From Tardiphaga sp. (GTDB lineage: Bacteria; Pseudomonadota; Alphaproteobacteria; Rhizobiales; Xanthobacteraceae), in contig NZ_JAQGJD010000204.1 of NCBI RefSeq assembly GCF_028290785.1, forward strand, positions 1-34,216: a DNA stretch of 34,216 bases, in the 5' to 3' direction. Positions 24,110-31,674 of this stretch are shown one piece after another. The notes beneath the pieces are model-generated. The model was not told the origin of the DNA, did no database searches, and was given only the letters and a program-made list of their open reading frames with translations. Position 1 is the first letter of the stretch; each line of letters begins with the position of its first letter. Both the position numbers and the translations under genes were made by a program.

Positions 24110-25348
24110 TCAGACCGTTTGCACGGCCTGGCTGCCCCGCTGCATCCGCGACGCCGCCAGCACCAGCAGTCCCGCGCCGGCCACCGACCAGCACGCCACC
24201 GGCGCCCAGTGCAGCAGCGGCGCGTAGTCCGGCAGCTTCTGCAGGCCGCCGGCCACTGCGGCCATCCGCGCAAAAGTCGCCAGCGCCAGCGCGGAGAATA
24301 CCAGGCCGACGACCTTGCCCTCGGCGCCGGTCTCGCCGATCGCCAGCGCTGCCGATACCGCGCTCATCAGCATGCAGCCCCATGCGGCGCCGGCTAGAAA
24401 TTGCGTCGCGATCAGCACGTTGAGGCTGCCGGCCAGTTCGGCTGATATCACCGCGATGGCGCCGAGCAGCCCGGCCGCGCCCATCACGATCAGGCCACCG
24501 CGGCGCTTGGTGACCGCGCTGGCCGGAAACATCGCGATGTTGAAGCCGATCCAGAACACCGGCATCAGCCATTCCAGATCGGCGGGCCTGGCGAAGCGCA
24601 GGAAGAACGGCGCGCTGTTGATGCTGAAATGCAGTTGATAGCCGAGCGCCAGGATCACCATCGCGGCGATGAACAGCACCGGCACGCGGCTGAGCGGTTT
24701 GGTATCGACCGGCTTCCTGGCGCTGTCGCGCGCGGCGACGGGCACCAGCCCGCGCTCGACGCGAGACAGCGCCAGCGCCACGATCAGCAGCACGCCGCTG
24801 GAGATGACGAAGGGCAGCCGCGGATCGCTGTTGCGTAACGTAGCGCCGAGATAGGGCGACAGCGCGCCGGCCAGACCGTAACCCAGCATGACAAGCGCCG
24901 CGAGAAAGGGGCGCGACGGCCGCGACGCGTATTTGCCGAGCAGGGTCAGCGGCGGCGCGCGCAGCGCCGACGAGGTCGCGGCCCAGATCACGATCAGCAC
25001 GATCAGTGCAGTTTGCGCGCTCGGTCCCTGACCGGCGACGAACGGCAGCGCCACGAAGGCGGCGCAAGAGACCGCGGTGAGCACGCCGACGATCAGCCCG
25101 AGCCGGCCGACCACGCGCGCGATGCGGTCGGCAACGATGCCCATCGCGGTGTCGGTGACGGTGAAGATCAACTGATCCAGCATCAGGATGAAGATCACCA
25201 CCGTCGGCGCCAACCCGACATCGGCGGCGAGTTTCGGCAGGTAGATGACGTAGACCGTCCAGCCGAGCGTGAACACCAGTTGCAGCACGGCGAGATAGAC
25301 GCCGGCGCGGGTGCTGGTGGTGGTGTCGGATAGTTCGGGGTTGGTCAT
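24110..25348 (-). CDS. Major facilitator superfamily transporter
   Basis: The product is 412 aa from ATG 25348, which has GAGGG five bases upstream; the 11-residue extension to 25381 is less likely. About twelve hydrophobic segments are visible, for example VYLAVLQLVFTLGWTVYVIYL, VLTAVSCAAFVALPFVAG and VLFIAAMVILALGYQLHFSI. The loop ADRIARVVGRLG after the second segment is the MFS A-like motif region. Substrate is unknown. No efflux regulator or pathway gene is contiguous. It is transcribed toward the substrate-binding protein gene, but 131 AT-rich bases separate them, so separate transcripts are likely. Confidence 0.88.
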   Translation of the reverse strand: MTNPELSDTTTSTRAGVYLAVLQLVFTLGWTVYVIYLPKLAADVGLAPTVVIFILMLDQLIFTVTDTAMGIVADRIARVVGRLGLIVGVLTAVSCAAFVALPFVAGQGPSAQTALIVLIVIWAATSSALRAPPLTLLGKYASRPSRPFLAALVMLGYGLAGALSPYLGATLRNSDPRLPFVISSGVLLIVALALSRVERGLVPVAARDSARKPVDTKPLSRVPVLFIAAMVILALGYQLHFSINSAPFFLRFARPADLEWLMPVFWIGFNIAMFPASAVTKRRGGLIVMGAAGLLGAIAVISAELAGSLNVLIATQFLAGAAWGCMLMSAVSAALAIGETGAEGKVVGLVFSALALATFARMAAVAGGLQKLPDYAPLLHWAPVACWSVAGAGLLVLAASRMQRGSQAVQTV

Positions 25349-25409
25349 GATGCCCTCAGCGCGCAACATAGAACAGCGCAAGCATTATTGGAAAGCGGCG
25401 CGGTGCTCT

Positions 25410-25555
25410 TCTTCCTTCTCCCCTTGTGGGAGAAGGTGGCACGGTCGAAGGCCGTGACGGATGAGGGGTATTTGCACGCTCGGAGCCTGCCGCTACCCCT
25501 CACCCGTCCGCGCTTCGCGCGTCCACCCTCTCCCACAAGGGGAGAGGGAAGGAAG
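25410..25555. repeat. Palindromic dispersed repeat, family B, copy 3
   Basis: About 146 bp with long, nearly perfect ends: TTCTCCCCTTGTGGGAGA and CCTCTCCCACAAGGGGAGAG. Inner marks GGATGAGGGGTA and CTACCCCTCACCC match copy 1 at 8325. It lies between the MFS and alkB genes. Confidence 0.9.
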
Positions 25556-25570
25556 AAGACGCAGCACTCG

Positions 25571-26221
25571 CTACATCACCTTGCGAAACGTCAGATTAAT
25601 GCGCTGCCGGCCCATGATCGGATGCTCGCCTTCCGCCAGCGGCGCGACGCCGTGAAACGCCAGCCGCGCCGGGCCGCCCCATACGGCGATGTCGCCATGC
25701 TCGAGGCGAAATTTTTGCGGCTTGTCGCTGCGCGAGAGTCTCCCGAACAGGAACGTCGCCGGCAGGCCGAGCGACACCGAGACGATCGGCGCGCCCAGAT
25801 CGAGTTCGTCCTTGTCCTGATGCAGCGACATCTTGGCGCCGGGCACGTAGCGATTGATCAGGCACGCCTGCGGCGCAAAACCTTTGAAGCCACCCTGCTC
25901 CGCCGCGCGCTGCGCCAGATCGCCAAACGACGGCGGCATTGCCGGCCATGGCTGACCGCTCACCGGATCGATCGCGTCATAGCGATAGCCCCCGATATCG
26001 GTGACCCAGCCCTTGCTGCCGCAATTGGTCATCGCCACCGACATGGTATGGCCTGATGGCGTCACCATGTGGCGGAACGGCGCCTGCTTCACTATAGCGC
26101 GCAGGTCGGCGATCAGGTCGGCTTCGGTGGCCGCGAAGATGCCGCGCAGCAGCACGGCGCCGTCGGCCATCACCTCACGCGAAGGCCTGATATCGGCGAG
26201 GCCGGCAAACAGATCGGTCAT
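25571..26221 (-). CDS. alkB: AlkB-type DNA dealkylating 2-oxoglutarate/Fe(II) dioxygenase
   Basis: The product is 216 aa, the same length as E. coli AlkB. The Fe ligands His134 and Asp136 (MSLHQDKDE) and His190 (LAFHGV), and the 2-oxoglutarate and signature arginines Arg207 and Arg213 (RINLTFR), sit three residues off E. coli numbering (131, 133, 187, 204, 210). NRYVPGAKMSLHQDKDE and TNCGSKGWVTD are also diagnostic. It oxidatively removes methyl groups from 1-methyladenine and 3-methylcytosine in DNA and RNA. Its ATG is nine bases after the stop of a second 2OG oxygenase gene, so the two form a repair operon. No Ada-like regulator is in view. Confidence 0.95.
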   Translation of the reverse strand: MTDLFAGLADIRPSREVMADGAVLLRGIFAATEADLIADLRAIVKQAPFRHMVTPSGHTMSVAMTNCGSKGWVTDIGGYRYDAIDPVSGQPWPAMPPSFGDLAQRAAEQGGFKGFAPQACLINRYVPGAKMSLHQDKDELDLGAPIVSVSLGLPATFLFGRLSRSDKPQKFRLEHGDIAVWGGPARLAFHGVAPLAEGEHPIMGRQRINLTFRKVM

Positions 26222-26230
26222 GGCGGCCCG

Positions 26231-26986
26231 TCACTTCGCATCGTGAAAAATCACCCCCAGCGTATGGCGGTGCCCGGCGCGGAGCCGGCTGACGCCATGG
26301 CGCAGGTTAACACGGTAGACGCCGCGGGTGCCCTGTACGGGACGGTGATGCACAGCAAAAACCACCGCGTCGCCCCGACATAGCGGAACCACCTCGGGCC
26401 GCGACTGCATCCGCGGCCGCTGCTCGGTCAACACGAATTCGCCGCCAGCAAAATCCCCGCCGGGCTCCGACAGCAGGATCGCCACCTGCAGCGGGAATAC
26501 GTGCTCGCCGTACAGATCCTGATGCAGGCAGTTGTAGTCGCCCTCGCCGTATTGCAGCAGCAGCGGCGTTGGGCGGGTCTGGCCGGCATCGTGGCATCGC
26601 TGCAGGAAGGCCGCGTGATCGGCGGGATAGCGGATCTCGATGCCCATCGCTGCGTTCCAGCGGTTGGCGACCTCACTCAGCGGCGCGTACAGCGCGGGAC
26701 GCAACCCGGCGATCAGATCGGGCAACGGATAGGAAAAATACTTGTACTCGCCGCGACCGAAGCCGTGGCGCCCCATCACGACGCGGCTGCGGAAATGCAC
26801 GTCGTCGGGATACAGCGAAGCAAGTGTGGCGCATTCGTCTTTGGCGAGAAGGCCTTCGATGACCGCGCAGCCGCGGGCGTCGAGGTCGGCGCCGATGCGC
26901 GCCCAGTCGATGGCATCGACGCGCGGCATGATTCCCTGCGGCGATGCCGTGTCGGCCCGCTTTGCCTTGCTTGCGAAAGAAACCAT
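26231..26986 (-). CDS. 2OG-Fe(II) oxygenase of the PF09859/COG3826 type, linked to alkylated-DNA repair
   Basis: The product is 251 aa from ATG 26986 (GGAG seven bases upstream). An alternative ATG at 26929 (AGGG upstream) gives 232 aa beginning MPRVDAIDW. The facial triad is visible as His155 and Asp157 (NCLHQDLYGEH) and His230 (RHGVSRLRAG), with Arg240 as the likely 2-oxoglutarate contact and the end motif LGVIFHDAK. I recognise this as the oxygenase family annotated for oxidative demethylation of damaged DNA (formerly DUF2086). The AlkB gene follows nine bases downstream, supporting a shared repair role. The actual substrate of this family is poorly defined. Confidence 0.85.
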   Translation of the reverse strand: MVSFASKAKRADTASPQGIMPRVDAIDWARIGADLDARGCAVIEGLLAKDECATLASLYPDDVHFRSRVVMGRHGFGRGEYKYFSYPLPDLIAGLRPALYAPLSEVANRWNAAMGIEIRYPADHAAFLQRCHDAGQTRPTPLLLQYGEGDYNCLHQDLYGEHVFPLQVAILLSEPGGDFAGGEFVLTEQRPRMQSRPEVVPLCRGDAVVFAVHHRPVQGTRGVYRVNLRHGVSRLRAGHRHTLGVIFHDAK

Positions 26987-27144
26987 GGCGCCGCTCCGTT
27001 CCCGGCCGCGATTATGATGTCATGGCCTGTCGGGGCAAGGTGCGGAATTCGGGAGGCACGAGACACCCGATTTCCGGCGGTCCCGTTTCCCGGACGCGCT
27101 GCGGCATTCCAGGCGATGCACTTGCATCGCCGCATGCCGCTGCG

Positions 27145-27196
27145 CAGATCCGGGATCCCGGTTGCTTTCTCATAACAAACCGGGACCCCGGATCTG
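27145..27196. repeat. 19-bp inverted repeat, palindromic element
   Basis: Arms 27145-27163 (CAGATCCGGGATCCCGGTT) and 27178-27196 pair with one mismatch around a 14-base loop. Around it (27010-27260) are further GC-rich palindromes such as GATGCACTTGCATC and GCCGCCAAGCGGCGGC. No gene is visible in this 270-base gap between the PF09859-type and DUF2848 genes. Confidence 0.8.
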
Positions 27197-27260
27197 CTGC
27201 GCACCACGCCGCCAAGCGGCGGCGCAGTGCGCAGCGTCCGGGGAACGTCCCCCGAGGTCC

Positions 27261-27950
27261 TCAGCCTAAAACCGGCAGCGTCGCGATATCGTAGCCCGAC
27301 GCAATCTTGCGCTTCAGCACTGGGTCTTCGATCTCGTAGTCGAAGCGCGTCGCCGGGCGGATGCCGCCCTTGGCGGCGAAGGTGCCGCCAAACATCGCGG
27401 TGCCCTCGGGCAGCGTGGCTGCGTTGAAGCCGAGCTTGATCAGTTCTGCGACCGGCAGCATGCCGCTCAACGTGCCTTCTTGGTACAGCACGCGCTGGCC
27501 ATCGATCGTGGCATAGGAGCGCAGGATGATCTGGTCCCAGTGACCTTCGACCTCGGCCAGATCCCACACCGTCGTCGCCACCGGCTTGTCGCACACCTGT
27601 TTCGACACGGTGATGTTGTAGGTCTCGACCTTGCGGTCGGTGTGGTCGGAGCCGACGCCGACAAAGGTGCGGCCCTTGCCGCCGAACAGCACGAATTCGA
27701 CTTCGCCGGAAGACTCCTGGCCGGTGCATTCGATCGCCGCGTCGGTGGTGAGGCGGCGCGCGGCGCAGCGGTAGTAGATCGGCGTCGAGGCCGGCGGCGC
27801 GATGCCGATGGCGGCGAGCTCGGCGATGTGGTGGTCGCGCGCCACTGGATCGCGGCCGGTCCAGCCGGCAATGACGCCCTGGGTGATGGTGAGGCTCAAC
27901 GGCGTCGTGGTGCCCTTGGCGTCCAGTGTGAACGCGATGGTGGTGCTCAT
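27261..27950 (-). CDS. DUF2848 family protein
   Basis: The product is 229 aa from ATG 27950 with AAGGAA upstream. I recognise the DUF2848 (PF11010) pattern: LVIAGWTGRD-like opening, PIYYRCAARRLTT, QESSGEVEFVLFGGKGRTFVGVGSDHTDRKVE, SKQVCDKPVATTVWDL and the C-terminal AMFGGTFAAKGGIRPA. Function is not established. The SSGEVEFVL segment resembles the metal-binding EGEVxxVxG stretch of FAH-fold hydrolases, which hints at an FAH-like metal-dependent hydrolase or lyase; that is my inference. It starts 39 bases after the amidase stop and is the last gene of the AtuA-amidase unit, a likely shared catabolic pathway. Confidence 0.85.
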   Translation of the reverse strand: MSTTIAFTLDAKGTTTPLSLTITQGVIAGWTGRDPVARDHHIAELAAIGIAPPASTPIYYRCAARRLTTDAAIECTGQESSGEVEFVLFGGKGRTFVGVGSDHTDRKVETYNITVSKQVCDKPVATTVWDLAEVEGHWDQIILRSYATIDGQRVLYQEGTLSGMLPVAELIKLGFNAATLPEGTAMFGGTFAAKGGIRPATRFDYEIEDPVLKRKIASGYDIATLPVLG

Positions 27951-27989
27951 GTCGTATTCCTTGAAAATGAAGCGAGAGCGAGAAAGCGA

Positions 27990-29339
27990 TCAGCCGCGGA
28001 TGGCCGTTTCGATGCCGGCGGCGAGTTCGAAGATGCGGCGGTCGGAGCCGCCCGCACCGGCCAGCATCAGGCCGACGGGCGCCTCGCCGTCGCGGTGGAT
28101 CGGCAGCGAGATGGCGCAGCCGTCGATCATGTTGACCAGCGTGCAGTTGCGTAAGCTTAGGATGTTGGCCTTCGCGAACACCTTGTCATCCTTCATGTCG
28201 TCGATGACCGGCGGCGTGATCGCCGCGGTCGGCATCACCAGCGCGTCATAGGGCGCGATGCGTGCTTCCGTCCGCGCAATCAGCGAGCGCCGCGCCGGCA
28301 GCAGGTCGATATATTCGGCCGCGCTGATGGTTTCACCGCGCAGGATGCGGACCGAGACGCGGGGATCGTAGACATCGCCCTTGCGGGCGATCAGATAGCG
28401 GTGCCAAGCATAGCTCTCTGCCGCGGTGAAGCCGCCCTTGACGCTCATCGGGCCGATGTCGAGGAATTCCGGTACGGCGATGCGCTCGATCAGCGCGCCC
28501 TTGTCGGCGAGCTTCTTCAGCGCGCGCTCGAAGGCGTCGGCGACGATCGGCTCCAGATCGTCCATCGCAATGGTGGTCGGCACCGCCAGCCGCATGCCCT
28601 TGATGGGACGCGGCGCCAGCGGCACCCACGCCTCGTTGGCGAGCACGGCATCCATCACCGCGCAGCATTCCACGGTGCGCGCCAGTGGGCCGATACTGTC
28701 GAGAGTAAAGGACAGCGGCACCGCGCCGTCGAGCGGGACGCGGGCTTGCGTCGGCTTGAAACCGACGATGCCGTTGAACGCGGCCGGAATCCGGCAGGAG
28801 CCGCCGGTGTCGGTGCCCAGCGCCGCATGCGCCATGCCATCGACCACGGAGACCGCGGCCCCCGACGACGAGCCGCCTGGGACATGGCCGACGTCGCGCT
28901 GCCAGGCGCTCTTCGGCGTGCCGAAATGCGGGTTGGTACCGATGCCGGAATAGGCGAATTCCACCATGTTGGTGCGGCCGATCAGCACGAAGCCGGCCGC
29001 GCGAAGCCGCGCCACCGCGGGCGCATCGGCGGTGGCGGGGGCGGAATCCTCCAGCGCACGCGAGCCGGCGCGGCTGACCTGGCCCTTGATGTCGAACAGG
29101 TCCTTGATCGAAATCGGGATGCCGGCAAACGCCGACGGCGCCGCGTTGACGGCGCGGAGCTTGTCCATGGCATCGGCGGCGGCCAGTGCCGCATCCTTGT
29201 CGACATGAAGAAAGGTGCGCTCGCCCTCCCCCTTGGGATCGGCGATGGCAGCCAGGCAGGCCTCGACCAGCTTGCGGGAGGTGGTGCGACCGGCCGCGAG
29301 ATCGTCGGCCAGGCTGGCAAGGGTAGGCTGCAAGGTCAT
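27990..29339 (-). CDS. Amidase signature family hydrolase
   Basis: The product is 449 aa from ATG 29339 with AGGAC upstream; the longer frame to 29408 would overlap the preceding gene and is rejected. The Ser-cisSer-Lys triad is readable: Lys79 (ISIKDLFD), cis-Ser157 (GGSSSG) and nucleophile Ser181 (GTDTGGSCRIPAAFNG). The substrate loop is unremarkable. Members hydrolyse amides, allophanate, carbamates or Glu-tRNA intermediates in the cytoplasm. GatA is unlikely because gatB and gatC are absent and the context is catabolic. It sits 37 bases after the AtuA-like small gene and 39 bases before DUF2848. Confidence 0.92.
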   Translation of the reverse strand: MTLQPTLASLADDLAAGRTTSRKLVEACLAAIADPKGEGERTFLHVDKDAALAAADAMDKLRAVNAAPSAFAGIPISIKDLFDIKGQVSRAGSRALEDSAPATADAPAVARLRAAGFVLIGRTNMVEFAYSGIGTNPHFGTPKSAWQRDVGHVPGGSSSGAAVSVVDGMAHAALGTDTGGSCRIPAAFNGIVGFKPTQARVPLDGAVPLSFTLDSIGPLARTVECCAVMDAVLANEAWVPLAPRPIKGMRLAVPTTIAMDDLEPIVADAFERALKKLADKGALIERIAVPEFLDIGPMSVKGGFTAAESYAWHRYLIARKGDVYDPRVSVRILRGETISAAEYIDLLPARRSLIARTEARIAPYDALVMPTAAITPPVIDDMKDDKVFAKANILSLRNCTLVNMIDGCAISLPIHRDGEAPVGLMLAGAGGSDRRIFELAAGIETAIRG

Positions 29340-29376
29340 GTCTCGTGTCCTGTTTCGGGCCGGACCGACCTGTCGA

Positions 29377-29709
29377 TCACGGCGCGGTGTCGGTATCGCC
29401 GAAACCACCGTCGATTTCCAGATCGAGCAGCGCGGAGCTCAGCGATTTGCCATGCGCATCGAGCGCCAGCGACCGCGTCACGCCGCCGCCAAGCGCCTGA
29501 TCCATCACGAAATTCAGCGCGGAAATATTCGGCAGTTCGTAGCGAACCACCGTACCCGCGACGATTGGACCGAACAACGCCTTCACGCGCGCGCTGGTCA
29601 CCTGCGACACCAGCAGCGGATAAAGCTTTGCGTCAAAGGCAATGACCGAGATGTTGGAGATATTGCCCTTGTCGCCGGTGCGGGAATGGGCGATGTCGCG
29701 CAGCTTCAT
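29377..29709 (-). CDS. AtuA-like small domain protein (free-standing DUF1446-associated C-terminal domain)
   Basis: The product is 110 aa from ATG 29709, two bases after the stop of the DUF1446 gene. The N-terminal MKLRDIAHSRTGDKGNISNISVIAFD is the hallmark of the AtuA-like domain that is fused to the C-terminus of DUF1446 in many proteins. Here it is separate, and the tight spacing implies a subunit of the same enzyme. The C-terminal half (ALGGGVTRSLALDAHGKSLSSALLDLEI) is also typical. Function is unknown; related AtuA proteins act in acyclic terpene (citronellol/geraniol) catabolism in Pseudomonas. Confidence 0.82.
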   Translation of the reverse strand: MKLRDIAHSRTGDKGNISNISVIAFDAKLYPLLVSQVTSARVKALFGPIVAGTVVRYELPNISALNFVMDQALGGGVTRSLALDAHGKSLSSALLDLEIDGGFGDTDTAP

Positions 29710-29711
29710 GG

Positions 29712-31052
29712 TCAGGCCTCCACGAACCGGATCGAGGGTGTGGCGAGATCACGCGGCAACAGCACCGACGCCACCGCCACCACCTCGCGCGCGGATTTTG
29801 TCGCACCGCCGCCGGCGGCAGGGCCGTTGGTGTACAGCGTCTCGACCTCGTTGCCGATCCGCACGGCCTCACGAAAACTTTCGGTGCGGCCGGTCACACG
29901 AATGCGGACCTCATAGGGATCGTTCGCGCGCGTCGCAAGTTCGGCGCCATGGAGGGAATCAATACCGATCAGGTCGAAGCGGGTTTCGCTGGTCGCGACG
30001 CCGGTGAGTTGCAGGCGCTCGCGTACGATGTCGAGGGCAAGCCGTCCGCGCGCAACCGCTCCGGGGCCGGCATAGGAGATCTGCCCTTCGCCGATATACC
30101 CATCGACATAGCCGACAGAAACTTTCAGCGTGGCCGTGCGCTGCGTGCCGCGGCCGCCGCTGACGCGAACGCGATCGGGCGCGATCTGCTCGATCTTCAC
30201 GTCAGAAAAATCCGCGACCACATCGGGCTGGATGTAACGTTGGGGATCGTGGACCTCGTACAGCAATTGCTCCTTGCAGGTCGCCGCGGTCACCGCGCCG
30301 CCGGAGCCTTGGACCTTGGTGATCACCAGGGAGCCGTCTTCGCCGACTTCGCCGATCGGAAAGCCCAACCGCGCGAGACCCTGCACATCCTTGAAGCCGG
30401 GATCGGCGAAATAGCCGCCGGTGATCTGTCCCGCGCATTCCAAGAGATGGCCGGCGACGGTGCCCTGCCCGAGCAGATTCCAGTCGTCCATCGCCCAGCC
30501 GAAGGCATGGATCATCGGCGCCAGAAACAGCGCCGGGTCCGAGGCGCGCCCGGTGATGACGACATCGGCGCCCGCATTCAGCGCTTCCGCCATCGGCGCG
30601 GCACCGAGATAGGCATTGGCGGACAACACGCGGTTACCGAGTTGCCGCATGGTGCCGTCGATTTCCAGCAGCGGCAGGTCGCTGTCCTTGCAGGCTTCCA
30701 GCACATCGTCGCCGGTGACGGCCGCAATCTTCAGCGATGAAAGGCCGAGCGACCTGGCGATCTCCGCGGTCTTGCGCGCCGCCGCCACCGGATTCGCCGC
30801 GCCCATGTTGGTGACCAGCTTGATCCCCTTCGCCGCGCAGATCGGCAGCACCGCGCGCATCCGCTCCTCGAGCAGCGGATCGAAGCCGCTATCGGGGTTC
30901 TTCATCCGCGCCTGCTGCGCCAGCGCTACCGTGCGCTCGCCAAGGCATTCGAATACCAGATACTGGATGTCGCCATGTTTGGCGAGTTCGACCGCGGGCT
31001 CGATGCGGTCGCCGGAATAGCCGGCTCCGGAGCCGATCCTTATGCTTCGCAA
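29712..31052 (-). CDS. AtuA/DUF1446 family acyclic terpene utilisation-like protein
   Basis: The product is 446 aa from TTG 31052. The frame is open to 31160, but the 36 extra residues are Arg/Ala/Pro-rich and unlike the family, which begins (M)RSIRIGSGAGYSGDRIEPAVEL exactly at the TTG. Marks include LVFECLGERTVALAQ, KLVTNMGAANPVAAA, GADVVITGRASDPALFLAPMIHAFGW, LLECAGQITGGYFADPG and QLLYEVHDPQRYIQPDVVAD. AtuA is required for citronellol/geraniol degradation, but the reaction of DUF1446 proteins is undefined. It heads a four-gene minus-strand unit and is divergent from the DUF35-thiolase-SDR genes. The non-AUG start and 200-base divergent gap suggest tight or low expression. Confidence 0.88.
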   Translation of the reverse strand: MRSIRIGSGAGYSGDRIEPAVELAKHGDIQYLVFECLGERTVALAQQARMKNPDSGFDPLLEERMRAVLPICAAKGIKLVTNMGAANPVAAARKTAEIARSLGLSSLKIAAVTGDDVLEACKDSDLPLLEIDGTMRQLGNRVLSANAYLGAAPMAEALNAGADVVITGRASDPALFLAPMIHAFGWAMDDWNLLGQGTVAGHLLECAGQITGGYFADPGFKDVQGLARLGFPIGEVGEDGSLVITKVQGSGGAVTAATCKEQLLYEVHDPQRYIQPDVVADFSDVKIEQIAPDRVRVSGGRGTQRTATLKVSVGYVDGYIGEGQISYAGPGAVARGRLALDIVRERLQLTGVATSETRFDLIGIDSLHGAELATRANDPYEVRIRVTGRTESFREAVRIGNEVETLYTNGPAAGGGATKSAREVVAVASVLLPRDLATPSIRFVEA

Positions 31053-31214
31053 AATCGTCTCGGCATGTTCGCTCCCCGGAATTTCGCGACAACCTACCCC
31101 GCCCGGTTGCGGCGGCACAAGCCTCGCGCGTGCCGCTGCGCGGTGGGCGGATGCGGCCATGCAGCGGTGGGCCGTTGACGCGGGAACGTGGAATGTCCAT
31201 CAAGATCGCAACGA

Positions 31215-31233
31215 GCGGGGCCGATGACCCCGC
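31215..31233 (+). promoter_or_regulatory. Leader hairpin before the DUF35 gene
   Basis: GCGGGG and CCCCGC pair around seven bases, ending 23 bases before the DUF35 ATG and just ahead of its GGGAGAG ribosome site. It could affect translation of the thiolase operon. The rest of the 204-base divergent gap shows no clear promoter. Confidence 0.3.
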
Positions 31234-31256
31234 CCCTTCCGGGAGAGAACAACGAC

Positions 31257-31670
31257 ATGGCCGAGGCTTCCCGCGCGCGTCCGAAACCGACACCGGAAAC
31301 CCAGCATTTCTGGGACGGCACGCAGGCCGGCGAATTGCGCCTGCAGCGCTGCGACGAATGCGCCAACGTGTATTTTCCGCCGCGCCCGTTCTGCCCGTCC
31401 TGCGCCTCGCGCAAGGTCAGCGTCTTCAAGGCCTCCGGCCGCGGCACGCTGTACAGCTACGTGATCAATCACCGCCCCGCCGCCCCGGGCTTCACGCCGC
31501 CTTACGCCATTGCCGTGGTCGAGCTGGAAGAAGGCCCGCGGCTGATGAGCAATATCCTGGATTGTCCGCAAACGCCGGAAGCGCTGGTGCTCGACATGAA
31601 GCTGGAAGTCGCGTTCGAAAAACTCGACGACGCCATCACGCTTGCGCAATTCCGTCCGGCGAAAGGCTAG
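31257..31670 (+). CDS. DUF35 zinc-ribbon/OB-fold protein, thiolase partner
   Basis: The product is 137 aa from ATG 31257, with GGGAGAG nine bases upstream; an earlier in-frame start at 31188 lacks a site. The zinc ribbon is CDECANVYFPPRPFCPSC (two CxxC pairs, near residues 31-48). The OB-fold follows (GTLYSYVINHRPAAPGFTPPYAIAVVELEEGPRLMSNI). Such proteins form obligate complexes with SCPx-like thiolases or retro-aldolases, as in steroid side-chain degradation (ChsH2-Ltp2). The thiolase gene starts four bases after the stop, which fits that partnership. Confidence 0.9.
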   Translation: MAEASRARPKPTPETQHFWDGTQAGELRLQRCDECANVYFPPRPFCPSCASRKVSVFKASGRGTLYSYVINHRPAAPGFTPPYAIAVVELEEGPRLMSNILDCPQTPEALVLDMKLEVAFEKLDDAITLAQFRPAKG

Positions 31671-31674
31671 CATC

